NCBI GenBank assembly: GCA_023436825.1
Contig: JAEZHS010000007.1
Coordinates: 1-19,025, forward strand
Length of the DNA stretch: 19,025 nucleotides
DNA from: Pseudomonadota bacterium
GTDB lineage: Bacteria; Pseudomonadota; Alphaproteobacteria; Reyranellales; Reyranellaceae
Direction: 5' to 3'
Each line of letters starts with the position of its first letter. The stretch's first letter is position 1. The position numbers were made by a program, and so were the translations under genes. The notes under the pieces are model-generated. The model was not told the DNA's origin. It made no database searches and saw only the letters and a list, made by a program, of their open reading frames with translations. Below, one piece after another: positions 1 to 7,857 of this stretch.

Positions 1-84
1 TGCGCGCGGTCCGGAAGAGCATGAGCGGGCCGGAGGCCTGTGCTCCCATGAGTGAGTGGCGCGCTCCCGGCAAAGCCACTAGGC

Positions 85-108
85 TCCTCCGAAAGCAACA
101 TCGGAGGA
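85..108 (+). promoter_or_regulatory. Hairpin enclosing a Shine-Dalgarno sequence
   Basis: Bases 85-92 (TCCTCCGA) are exactly complementary to 101-108 (TCGGAGGA), with an 8-base loop. The right arm contains a strong ribosome binding site, GGAGGA, two bases before a GTG at 111. If transcribed, the hairpin would hide the binding site of the following hydrolase gene. The pairing is seen directly; a regulatory role is inference. Confidence 0.35.
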
Positions 109-196
109 ACGTGCCACGGCCACTGCAGTCCTCGAAACCCCGACCGCCGCGTTCGATGTCGAAGATGTCGAGTATCTGCGTCACGGCGACAAGCCG

Positions 197-1018
197 TTGC
201 TGGCGACCATCTTCAAGCCGCGCGGCGCGGGTCCGTTTCCGGCCATGGTCGAGTGCCATGGCGGCGCCTGGTGCATGAGCGACCGCACCACAGAGCGGCT
301 GCGCCACGAATACATGGCCTCGCACGGCGTCGTGTCGATCGCCCTGGACTTCCGCTCCGGCAACGAGGATCCCTATCCGGCCTCGGTGCAGGACATCAAC
401 TACGCGGTGCGCTGGGCAAAGGCCAATGCGCGCGCGCTGAAGACCCGGCCCGAGCTCATAGGCCTGTCCGGCCAGTCGAGCGGCGGCCATCTCGCCATGC
501 TGGTCGCCATGCGGCCGGACGATGCGCGTTATTCGGCGATTCCGCTGCCGGCCGGATCGCCGCCGCTGGACGCGAGCGTGCGCTGTGTGGTCATGTCCTG
601 GCCGGTGATCAATCCGCTGAGCCGTTACCGCCACGCCAAGCGCGCCGAGGCCAGCGCCAATCCGCCGGCCTGGCCAAAGTCGATCATCGGCCGCCACGAT
701 TCCTACTGGCGCTCGGAAGCCAACATGTCGGAGGGCAGCCCGACCATGGCGCTCGAGCGCGGAGAGAAGCTGCTGACACCGCCCGCGATCTGGTTCCAGG
801 CGCACGGCGACATCATGCACGACTACAAGGACACCGAATCGCCGTTCGACGGCAACGAGCCGCAGCGCTTCTGCGCGGCGTACGCCAAGGCCGGCGGCTC
901 GATAGACCTGGAATACATCGACATGGAGCGCAAGCCGGGCGCCTCGCCGGACCTCTCCAAGTGCGCTCCCATGTTCGGTCGGATGATCGAGTTCATCGAC
1001 CGGCACGTCAGAGCCTGA
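197..1018 (+). CDS. Alpha/beta hydrolase (hormone-sensitive-lipase-like esterase), 5' end uncertain
   Basis: This is a predicted cytoplasmic serine hydrolase acting on carboxylic esters or similar bonds; the substrate is unknown. Counting from TTG 197, the oxyanion-hole motif HGGAW is at residues 21-25, the nucleophile elbow GQSSG at 92-96 (Ser94), and a likely acid Asp205 lies in HGDIMHDY. No obvious HGF-type catalytic His follows near the C-terminus. TTG 197 is simply the first usual start codon in this frame and has no ribosome binding site. The same frame stays open back to 83 and reads as convincing protein from 113 (ATAVLETPTAAF and on), so the true N-terminus is probably about 29 residues longer. 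The well-placed GTG at 111, just after GGAGGA, is out of frame by one base, which suggests a one-base deletion or a sequence error. The family call is firm; the start is not. Confidence 0.8.
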   Translation: MLATIFKPRGAGPFPAMVECHGGAWCMSDRTTERLRHEYMASHGVVSIALDFRSGNEDPYPASVQDINYAVRWAKANARALKTRPELIGLSGQSSGGHLAMLVAMRPDDARYSAIPLPAGSPPLDASVRCVVMSWPVINPLSRYRHAKRAEASANPPAWPKSIIGRHDSYWRSEANMSEGSPTMALERGEKLLTPPAIWFQAHGDIMHDYKDTESPFDGNEPQRFCAAYAKAGGSIDLEYIDMERKPGASPDLSKCAPMFGRMIEFIDRHVRA

Positions 1019-1133
1019 CCGGGAGCAGGCGTCAGCGCGCCGCCACCACAACGGCGGCCGCTGCCAGGGCCGCGCTCGCTCTTATCAAGATCGAAGCAGA
1101 GACCTGCGGGCTTGCGCGAGCAGCCTTATGCAG

Positions 1134-1162
1134 AAGACAACCGGCGCGTGTAGTGGTATGAT
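1134..1162 (+). promoter_or_regulatory. Putative sigma-70-type promoter for the FN3 membrane protein gene
   Basis: A -10 box TATGAT (1157-1162) lies 17 bases after AAGACA (1134-1139), a four-of-six match to the -35 consensus. Transcription would start near 1169, about 55 bases before the ATG at 1224. The prediction is by eye only. Confidence 0.4.
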
Positions 1163-1174
1163 CCAGTGCGCGGT

Positions 1175-1198
1175 GCGCCCCTTCTGGGGGCGCGTTTT
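1175..1198 (+). terminator. Terminator-like hairpin in the leader of the FN3 membrane protein gene
   Basis: GCGCCCC (1175-1181) pairs perfectly with GGGGCGC (1187-1193) around the loop TTCTG, followed by GTTTT. It could end transcription from the hydrolase gene. It also lies just after the predicted start site of the next gene, so it could act as an attenuator or a 5' stabilising stem. The T run is short. Confidence 0.4.
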
Positions 1199-1223
1199 CG
1201 CTGCGGCGCGGGGGAGAGAGGCC

Positions 1224-2714
1224 ATGAGCACAGGCGAAGTCGGTCATACTGGCTCGCGTGCGGACTGGGTCGGGGTGCTGGCAAGCCTGTGGCTCTGCCT
1301 GTTCCTGGCAGGAAATGCCGCAGCGCAGACATCTCCAGCAACGCCGACCGCGCCGGCAGAGCCGACACCCCCGGCGACGACACAGGCGGCCTCGATGTCA
1401 GCCCTTCCGGCGGATCTCTGCAAGACGGCGCAGGCAAAGTCGCCCGCCACCGACATAACGGTCGCCCTCGATCCGTCGACGTCCTGGCAGCCGCGCGGTG
1501 GTGAGGTCCGCGTTGTGGTCGAAAGCAAGACCCAGCCGCTCAAGGACATCGATGCCATGGTCTGCTTCCGCTGGTCGGGAAGGGACAAGGCGGCGGCGTG
1601 GCTGGCCCCGTCGGCCGTACGTGTCGTCGAGTTCAGCTCGAACACGGTGCCGGCAAAGGCGGTGTTCAGCGTGACGGTGCCGAACCTGGAACGGGTGAAA
1701 TCCTCCTGGTTCAGCCGATTGTGGGGGACGCCATCCGAAGCCGGAGATCAGCCGGATCAGTTCGATACCGGCATGATCGTTCCCATCGCCGACATGAAAG
1801 TGGTCTTGGTCCGGTCGAACGCCGTCCTGACGACCGCCGTTGTCGATGTCGGCGTCACCAGCGTCTGGAACGCCGTGATTGCGACGCTGGTCTGCATCGT
1901 CGGCGCGCACGCGGTGCTCTACGCCTGGGCCGTGCGCCGGAAGGTGCCCGGCCGATCGCCCTGGATGCGGCTCGTCGTGACGCGCGAGGGTTTCGCGAGT
2001 CTGTCGCAACTGCAGATCATGCTGTGGAGCTTCGTTTTCGGCGCCGGCGCGGTCTACGTGATGATCCTCTCGGGCAGCCTGATAAACATCCCCGTGAGTG
2101 CCCTGGTCCTGCTCGGTATCGCGGGCGCCACGACCTTGGGCGCGCGCATACAGGGAGCGAATGCACAGGCGGCTGCGCCGTCGGCTACCGATCTGCCGGC
2201 CGGCACCGCTGTGCCGGCGGCGCCGCAGAATGTCAGGGTGCTGGCCTCGACCGACCATACCGCCACCCTTGCCTGGGATGCCCCGGCGGCAGCCGTGGTC
2301 CATGCCGTCAGCTATGCGCGGCAGGACTTGGCCGACTGGCGGGAGAGTGACGACCGCATCGAGGAGACCAGCCATCGAGTGGGCAGGCTGCTGCCCGACA
2401 CCACCTATGTCTTCCAGGTCGTCGCGCGCAATGCCAGCGGCAACAGCCCTCCAGTACAGGTGATCGGCCGTACCAAGCAGGCCGCGGTGATAGCGCGCCA
2501 GCCGCTGTGGTCCGATCTCGTGGTCACGCCGCAGCACCCGGGAGAGGTCGACGTCACACGGGTCCAGATGCTGTTCTTCACCCTCATCTCGGCGGGGTTC
2601 GTGGCGATCAAGCTGATCAGCGGCTACATGATCCCCGAGATCCCGGAAGGCTTCATGCTGTTGATGGGCATCAGCAACGGCGTCTATCTTTCCGCGAAAT
2701 TCGTGCCCGACTAA
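1224..2714 (+). CDS. Membrane protein with a fibronectin type III domain between two copies of a two-helix membrane unit
   Basis: This is a 496-residue envelope protein of unknown function. ATG 1224 follows GGGAGAGAGG and starts a signal peptide (hydrophobic 15-33, ending AAAQ). A Pro/Ala/Thr-rich linker and a beta-rich extracytoplasmic region (about 70-210) follow, then a helix at about 214-236. A two-helix unit begins near 259 with SLSQLQIMLW and runs to GIAGATTLGARI (about 310). A fibronectin type III domain occupies about 333-415, with the typical PQNVRV, TLAWDAP and TYVFQVVARN strands. A second copy of the two-helix unit, starting DVTRVQMLFF and ending GISNGVYLSAKF, fills about 442-496. 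From memory, this S/T-R-x-Q-M plus GIS-G-Y/T-L-G unit recurs in other bacterial membrane proteins. The start, topology and repeat are well supported; the role is not known. A promoter and hairpin lie just upstream. Confidence 0.85.
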   Translation: MSTGEVGHTGSRADWVGVLASLWLCLFLAGNAAAQTSPATPTAPAEPTPPATTQAASMSALPADLCKTAQAKSPATDITVALDPSTSWQPRGGEVRVVVESKTQPLKDIDAMVCFRWSGRDKAAAWLAPSAVRVVEFSSNTVPAKAVFSVTVPNLERVKSSWFSRLWGTPSEAGDQPDQFDTGMIVPIADMKVVLVRSNAVLTTAVVDVGVTSVWNAVIATLVCIVGAHAVLYAWAVRRKVPGRSPWMRLVVTREGFASLSQLQIMLWSFVFGAGAVYVMILSGSLINIPVSALVLLGIAGATTLGARIQGANAQAAAPSATDLPAGTAVPAAPQNVRVLASTDHTATLAWDAPAAAVVHAVSYARQDLADWRESDDRIEETSHRVGRLLPDTTYVFQVVARNASGNSPPVQVIGRTKQAAVIARQPLWSDLVVTPQHPGEVDVTRVQMLFFTLISAGFVAIKLISGYMIPEIPEGFMLLMGISNGVYLSAKFVPD

Positions 2715-2763
2715 AGACACAGGCGATGGCATGATCCCTGGACGAAAGTCTGGAGGAGCGTTC

Positions 2764-3729
2764 ATGTATCGGCGGTCGTTGATCGGGGCTGCCGCGTCGG
2801 CCGCGCTGCTGCCGGCGGTGGGTCGGGCGCAGGCATTTCCGTCCAAGCAGCTGCGGCTGGTCGTCGGCTTCGCCGCCGGTGGCGGCGGCGACATCGTTGC
2901 GCGCGTGCTGGCGGCCGAGCTGACCAGGAGCGCCGGCTACTCGGTGCTGGTCGAAATCAAGCCCGGCGCGGGCGGCAACTTCGCGACCCGCGAGGCGCTG
3001 CGCGCGCCGGCCGACGGCCATACCGTGCTGCTGGCCAATGTCGGCATGCTGGCGGTCAATCCCTACGCCATGAAGGACGTCGGCTACGATCCGGTCGCCG
3101 ACATCGCGCCGGTGTGCCTGGCGGTCGATTTCTCCAACGTGCTGGTCGTGCATCCCAGCGTGCCCGCCAAAACGCTGGCCGAGTATCTCGAGCTCGCCAG
3201 GCGTCCCGAAGGCATGGATTACGGCTCATCGGGCGTCGGCGGCGCGGGCCATCTTGCCGGCGAGCTCTTGAAGGCGCGCAGCGGCACCAAGTTGAACCAC
3301 GTGCCGTTCCGCGGCGGCGGGCCGGCGATGAACGACCTGGTGGCGGGCCACGTGCCGTCGCTGATCGCGAGTGCTCCCACCGCCACGCCGCTGATGCGCG
3401 AGGGTCGCATCCGCGCCCTGGCCGTCACCGGCGCCAGGCGCTCGCCGTTCGATCCCGACATCCCGACCATTGCCGAGCAGGGCTTCCCGGGCTACGCCGC
3501 GACCAACTGGTACGCCGCCGTGGTCTCGTCCAAGGTTCCGCCCGAGATCGTGGCCCAGCTCAACGCGATCCTGACCAAGGCGCTCAAGGCGCAGGAGGTC
3601 CAATCGGCCTACGGCCAGCAGGGCATGGAGACGATCGCCGACACGCAGGCCGAGGCCGCAGCGCACATCGCGCGCGAGACCGAAGTCTGGAAGAAGGTCA
3701 TCGCCGATGCCGGCATTCGCCTCGAGTGA
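2764..3729 (+). CDS. Bug/TctC-family tripartite tricarboxylate transporter substrate-binding protein
   Basis: This is a predicted periplasmic solute receptor of 321 residues, the usual length for the family, which binds small carboxylated compounds; the ligand cannot be read from sequence. ATG 2764 is chosen because GGAGG lies about nine bases upstream and it places a signal peptide (MYRRSLIGAAASAALLPAVGRAQ, a twin-arginine-like RR but no full Tat motif) at the N-terminus. An earlier in-frame ATG at 2731 would add an unlikely leader. Family marks are FPSKQLRLVVGFAAGGGGD near the mature start, the ligand-loop KPGAGGNFATREALRAPADGHT, and NHVPFRGGGPAMNDLVAGHV. No TctA or TctB membrane subunits lie nearby, so it is an orphan receptor, which is common in this family. 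Assignment is firm. Confidence 0.92.
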   Translation: MYRRSLIGAAASAALLPAVGRAQAFPSKQLRLVVGFAAGGGGDIVARVLAAELTRSAGYSVLVEIKPGAGGNFATREALRAPADGHTVLLANVGMLAVNPYAMKDVGYDPVADIAPVCLAVDFSNVLVVHPSVPAKTLAEYLELARRPEGMDYGSSGVGGAGHLAGELLKARSGTKLNHVPFRGGGPAMNDLVAGHVPSLIASAPTATPLMREGRIRALAVTGARRSPFDPDIPTIAEQGFPGYAATNWYAAVVSSKVPPEIVAQLNAILTKALKAQEVQSAYGQQGMETIADTQAEAAAHIARETEVWKKVIADAGIRLE

Positions 3730-3743
3730 CAGGACGGCACTGC

Positions 3744-3772
3744 TTGAATCAGGACGGTAATTGGTCTATGAT
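3744..3772 (+). promoter_or_regulatory. Sigma-70-type promoter for the small membrane protein gene
   Basis: TTGAAT (3744-3749) and TATGAT (3767-3772) are separated by exactly 17 bases. Transcription would start near 3779, leaving a leader of about 29 bases that carries ACGGAGGAA before the ATG at 3808. This is the best promoter match in the window. Confidence 0.6.
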
Positions 3773-3807
3773 ACTTTCGCTACCTCTCGTTGTACGGAGG
3801 AAAGCCG

Positions 3808-4017
3808 ATGTTTTCACTGATCAAGGACCTCGGTTTTCGGGCTGCCGCCAGGCAGGAGGCGGTCCCGTTCGTGATTGCGTTCGTGGTCGCCGAGCTCTTT
3901 TTCAAGTTCAAGAGTTTTGCACTCGAGTGCCTGGCATTTCTCGCCGTCTGGGCTCTCCTCAGCTTTGTCCAATCTCTCGTTTTTCCGACCAGCAAGGTGC
4001 AGCGCCCGACGTCCTGA
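3808..4017 (+). CDS. Small two-helix membrane protein of unknown function
   Basis: This is a 69-residue protein starting at ATG 3808, five bases after the strong ribosome binding site CGGAGGAA (an in-frame ATG at 3790 lies upstream of that site). Residues 20-36 and 38-59 are hydrophobic (FVIAFVVAELFF and CLAFLAVWALLSFVQSLVF), separated by FKFKSF, so a hairpin in the inner membrane is likely. The tail TSKVQRPTS is polar. The promoter at 3744-3772 gives it its own transcript. I do not recognise a family. That it is a real gene rests on the promoter, the ribosome binding site and the hydrophobic pattern together. Confidence 0.65.
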   Translation: MFSLIKDLGFRAAARQEAVPFVIAFVVAELFFKFKSFALECLAFLAVWALLSFVQSLVFPTSKVQRPTS

Positions 4018-4130
4018 TCGGGTAGCAGCGAGGGCCACGCAGTCTGTCGACGCGTTGGGCTGAATTTCGGACGTAGTACGCCTGCCTGAGGGATTACCGT
4101 GCCTCGAAAGCGAGACGGAGGGTCTTGCCC

Positions 4131-4898
4131 ATGCCGACGAAGCTGTCCGCGCTCCAGATCAAGCGGTCGCAGGAAGCACCGTTCGTCTTCCAGGGCGTGG
4201 TGCGCGAGGTGGGCGAGAACAACCTCAGGGGTGTCCCGCCCGCTTCGGCCCACGCCCTCGTGAAGGTCGAGGAAGTGCTGCTGGCGCCGTCCAATCTTGG
4301 TGACTTGCGCGGACGCACCCTCACCGTCGTTCTGGCGAAGCCCGCCAAGAAGGGCATGCGCGGCGTGTGGTGGGCCACGAGCTGGGTATTCGGTGACGAG
4401 ATCGGCGTGATCGAGGTCGAGCGCGCGGCCGGGCTCGGCGTCATGCAGGCCGCCGCAGAAGTCGTCGGCGCCCGCCTCGCCGCGCTGGACAGGCTGGTGG
4501 CCGACCGCGTGGCGGGGGCGGACCTGATCGTGGCCGGCGCCGTCGTTTCCATCGAGGAACTTGGACTGGATGGAATCGCCGAGGGGACGACCTGGCGGCA
4601 GGCGTTCGTCAGGGTCTCTACCGTGTTGAAGGGGCAGGCCGGCGCGGAGACGGTCATCCAGTTTCCCGGGTCAGGCAGCCCGCGATGGGCGACAGCGCCG
4701 CGGCTGGTACTCGATCAGCAAGGCGTCTTCATCCTGAGGCGGCCATCGCGCGAGCCGAAGATGCGCAACGTGAAGGCGAGTGGCGTGTGGGTGGCCCTCG
4801 ATCCCAACGACGTCCATGCCTCGTCCGCCCTGGCGAGGATCGAAGGGTTCGTTCGCATGGCCGCCCTGCAGGCGCGTCGTCGTTCGACAACCCGTTAG
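4131..4898 (+). CDS. Hypothetical protein with two copies of a beta-rich domain
   Basis: This is a 255-residue protein with no signal peptide. ATG 4131 lies eight bases after GGAGGG; the in-frame TTG at 4125 is too close to that site. Two segments appear to be copies of one fold. Residues about 15-100 begin APFVFQGVVREV and continue ALVKVEEVLLAP then LRGRTLTVVL. Residues about 138-215 begin ADLIVAGAVVSI and continue AFVRVSTVLKGQAGAETVIQ, then PGSGSPRW and GVFILRR. The pattern of a beta strand, V-x-x-VLKG and a final strand resembles the small barrel of netrin/TIMP-like (NTR) or OB-type domains, but this is a resemblance, not an identification. It is the first gene of the five-gene run; the next starts 13 bases after its stop, so co-translation is likely. 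Confidence 0.75.
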   Translation: MPTKLSALQIKRSQEAPFVFQGVVREVGENNLRGVPPASAHALVKVEEVLLAPSNLGDLRGRTLTVVLAKPAKKGMRGVWWATSWVFGDEIGVIEVERAAGLGVMQAAAEVVGARLAALDRLVADRVAGADLIVAGAVVSIEELGLDGIAEGTTWRQAFVRVSTVLKGQAGAETVIQFPGSGSPRWATAPRLVLDQQGVFILRRPSREPKMRNVKASGVWVALDPNDVHASSALARIEGFVRMAALQARRRSTTR

Positions 4899-4911
4899 CC
4901 GGAGGCTCGCC

Positions 4912-7812
4912 ATGCCGCTGCGCGTCGTGAACGTCACGCCCAACGTGCTCAGCAATGAGACAGGGGGCGACACCGAACCCAGTATCGCGGTCGACGGCGC
5001 GAATCCTCAGCGCATCGCGATCACCGCCTTCACGCCGGACCCGGCGAGCTCGGGGTCGGCGCCGATCTACACCAGCACGGATGGTGGCGTGAACTGGGCC
5101 ACGGTCGTTTGTCTGCCGGGCGGCAATACGACCTTCGACAGCTCCCTTCGATTCGCCGGCCAGTCCGGCAACCTCTATGCGGGCATCCTGCGGGCTGACA
5201 ATTCGAACCTGAATATCCTCAGGTCGGCATTCCCGCCCGCCGGCCTCATGACGCAATTGATCAACCGCGCCGGAGTCGACCAGCCCTGGGTGGCTGCGTC
5301 ATGGGCAGGCGTTCCGGGCGGGACGGCGGAGCGCGTCTACGTGACCAGCAACGACGGCGGCCAGGCGGCCGTGCAGTTCTCGCTCGACGCCGCGACGGCC
5401 GCGGCGCCCGCCGGTTTCGGCGCGCCTCTCAACCTGCAGCTCCGCCCCGGCAGCAGCAGGCCCTCGGTTCGCGGCGCCATCCACCGGGCCGGCCGCATCT
5501 ACATCACCTTCGTCCACGCCGGAGCGGGCGGGTCGGACATCGTGGTCATGCGCGACGACGCCTGGGGCGCCAACAACTTCGGCGACCTGGTGGATACCGG
5601 CGACTCGATCGCCGGCGTGCGCGTCGTCACCGGCGTCACGGTTCCGCCGGTTGGCACCCTGCTCGGCACGCAGCGGGTGAGCTCGCGGATCGCGATCGCC
5701 GTCGATCCGCGCAACCGCCAGCGCGTCTACCTCGCCTGGTGCGACGGCGCCGTGACGGCCGCCTCGCCGTTCACGCTGCACGTGCGACGGTCCGACAATG
5801 GCGGTGCGACCTGGACCGCCGATTTGCGCACGATCGCCAACGTCACCAATCCCGGCCTTGCCGTCAACGTGCAGGGTGTGGTGGCGCTGATGTATCAGCA
5901 GCTCGTCAACGTGGCCGGCGCCAACCGCTGGAACACGGTGCTCGAACGCTCGACGAACCGCTTCGCCACCGTCGCCACGACGTCGGTGCTCGCCAACACG
6001 CCGCCAGGCGTCGGCTTCGGCGCGGCCGGCGACCTGGGCGATTTCGCCAACCTGATCGCGCAGGGCAAGGACTTCTATGGGACGTTCTGCTCGGTCAATG
6101 CCCCGCTCAACGCCAATTTCCCGTCCGGCGTGACGTTTCTGCGCAACGCCGACTTCGCGACCGGAAACCTGCGCAATCTGGCGAACACCGCGAACGTCGC
6201 GACGTCCGTCGACCCCTTCTTCTTCCACTGGCAGACCGTCGAGCCGAAGGACGACATCTATGTCCGCGACTGGACGGACAGCGCCGCGGTGGCGGACGAC
6301 GGCGCCGAGCCGTCGCTCAGGCCGGCCTTCTATGTGACGCCCGACGTGTGGAACCGCCGCGGCACGGATCCCGGTGCCTTCATCAGCGATCGCCCGTCGA
6401 ACGAGGACGCCGGCAACGGCGTCGGCACCGTCGGCAACAACTGGCTGTTCGCCCGGATCCGCCGCAAGGCCGCCGCGCCGATGGGCTCGCCGGACCTCGT
6501 GGCGACGGCGCACTTCCTGGTGTCGCCGCTGGGCACCGGCAGCAACTACGCCGATGCCTCGTCGATGGATCCCGACGTGAGCTTCCCCGATCCCGATCCG
6601 GTCGTGACCTTCACGGCCGCCGATGTCGGGCCGATCACGACCGCGGCCTTTCCGTGGCACCTCAATCCCATCGCCTCCACGCATCTCTGCGCCGCGGTGG
6701 AAACGAGCGCCCCCGGCGATCCGTTCGTCGGCGCGAGCCTGCGCGGGCGGGCGCCGGGATGGCCGGACACCGACCTCGAGATCGTCGACGACAACAACAA
6801 GGCGCAGCGCAACATGGGGCTGTCGACGGTTCCGGCGCGCGAGTCGGGCGAATCCGTTCTGTGGGGCCTCGTGCACAATGCAGCGGTGTTCCGACGTGAC
6901 CTCGAGCTGAAGATCCGCTGGCCGATTCCGCGCGACATGCGGGGCCGTCCGTCGGCGATCGTCGTGAGCCCGGGAGACAAGCCGCTGCCGCTGCGCGTCG
7001 ACGGCCGTATCGTGCTGCGACGGATGCAACCGCTGGAAAACCGATGGGTTGGCGTGCGCCTGGACAGGATCGCCGGCAGGCGCGGTCTCGTCGCCGCCGT
7101 GGAATTCGATGAGATGGCCGGCGACGCCGCGGTCAACGGCTTCGCCCTCGGAGTCCGGGTGGGATCTGACCGCGAGGTCGAGGCGCATGCGGCGGAGCGG
7201 TTGCGCTCCGTCGCGACGCGACTCGTCCACGGCTGGAAGGCCGACTTCGGCGACGCCGTGGAGAAGCTGGCTCGCCGGCGCTCGCTCGAGTTTCCGGCGG
7301 CCGCCGACCTTGCGGTGGCTGTCGCCCGGCTGGCGCTCCGGCACGGCAAGGACCAGTTTGCGATCGCCAGGGCCGCGAGCGCCTTTCGGCGCGTGGCCGG
7401 AAGAAGAGGATCGGCCCGGCTGGTGGCGCTCGCCTCGCTGATGGAATGCGTCGATGCGCATCTCACGTCGCTGCGACTGGCGCGCGGCAACCGCGCCGAC
7501 ATGCTGCAGACGGTACGGTGGAAGCTGGCCGTCGTCGAAGCTGCGAGAGGCGACGCGGGCGCCGCCGCCTTGGCACGCATTGCCCAGCGGTGCCGCCGGT
7601 TCATCGAGGAGTGGGAGGCCCGCACGGCGCACGCCGCCGACGCCGTCGGCCTCCTGCGCGCGACGCTGGAGCCAATCGGCACGCTCGGCACCAGGACGAC
7701 CCAGAGACAACTGCAACGGCTCGGCGAGGCCTGCCTCGCCGCGAGCGGCGACCTCGACGTCTTCCAGGCGAGGTACGCAAGGCTGGTCAAGGCGATGGCG
7801 TCGGCGCTGTGA
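4912..7812 (+). CDS. Sialidase-like beta-propeller protein with helical C-terminal region
   Basis: This is a 966-residue protein. ATG 4912 follows CCGGAGG by six bases. No signal peptide is visible. The N-terminal half looks like a sialidase/BNR-type propeller: it opens DTEPSIAVDGANPQRIAITA and has two clear Asp boxes, STDGGVNW (55-62) and SDNGGATW (294-301). I could not find a convincing sialidase catalytic arginine triad, so it may bind rather than cleave. A beta-sandwich-like region (about 520-720) contains HLCAAVE and the motif DDNNKAQRN (from about 625), seen in other bacterial surface proteins. Residues about 750-966 are strongly helical, rich in Ala and Arg. It lies second in the five-gene run, 45 bases before the next gene. 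Propeller likely; function unknown. Confidence 0.8.
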   Translation: MPLRVVNVTPNVLSNETGGDTEPSIAVDGANPQRIAITAFTPDPASSGSAPIYTSTDGGVNWATVVCLPGGNTTFDSSLRFAGQSGNLYAGILRADNSNLNILRSAFPPAGLMTQLINRAGVDQPWVAASWAGVPGGTAERVYVTSNDGGQAAVQFSLDAATAAAPAGFGAPLNLQLRPGSSRPSVRGAIHRAGRIYITFVHAGAGGSDIVVMRDDAWGANNFGDLVDTGDSIAGVRVVTGVTVPPVGTLLGTQRVSSRIAIAVDPRNRQRVYLAWCDGAVTAASPFTLHVRRSDNGGATWTADLRTIANVTNPGLAVNVQGVVALMYQQLVNVAGANRWNTVLERSTNRFATVATTSVLANTPPGVGFGAAGDLGDFANLIAQGKDFYGTFCSVNAPLNANFPSGVTFLRNADFATGNLRNLANTANVATSVDPFFFHWQTVEPKDDIYVRDWTDSAAVADDGAEPSLRPAFYVTPDVWNRRGTDPGAFISDRPSNEDAGNGVGTVGNNWLFARIRRKAAAPMGSPDLVATAHFLVSPLGTGSNYADASSMDPDVSFPDPDPVVTFTAADVGPITTAAFPWHLNPIASTHLCAAVETSAPGDPFVGASLRGRAPGWPDTDLEIVDDNNKAQRNMGLSTVPARESGESVLWGLVHNAAVFRRDLELKIRWPIPRDMRGRPSAIVVSPGDKPLPLRVDGRIVLRRMQPLENRWVGVRLDRIAGRRGLVAAVEFDEMAGDAAVNGFALGVRVGSDREVEAHAAERLRSVATRLVHGWKADFGDAVEKLARRRSLEFPAAADLAVAVARLALRHGKDQFAIARAASAFRRVAGRRGSARLVALASLMECVDAHLTSLRLARGNRADMLQTVRWKLAVVEAARGDAGAAALARIAQRCRRFIEEWEARTAHAADAVGLLRATLEPIGTLGTRTTQRQLQRLGEACLAASGDLDVFQARYARLVKAMASAL

Positions 7813-7857
7813 GGCGCGGCGCATTCCAGCATGGGTCATTGTGGCGGGGGCGTTGAC

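Noticed and set aside
1398..2894. 498-codon minus-strand open frame across the FN3 membrane protein gene
   Set aside because: It crosses into the next gene, has shadow-like composition (Arg, His, Asp) and no motif.
5299..7839. Long open frame of 846 codons on the minus strand across the propeller gene
   Set aside because: Arg/His/Gly/Asp-rich composition with no domain; typical of the antisense of a GC-rich gene with strong third-position GC.
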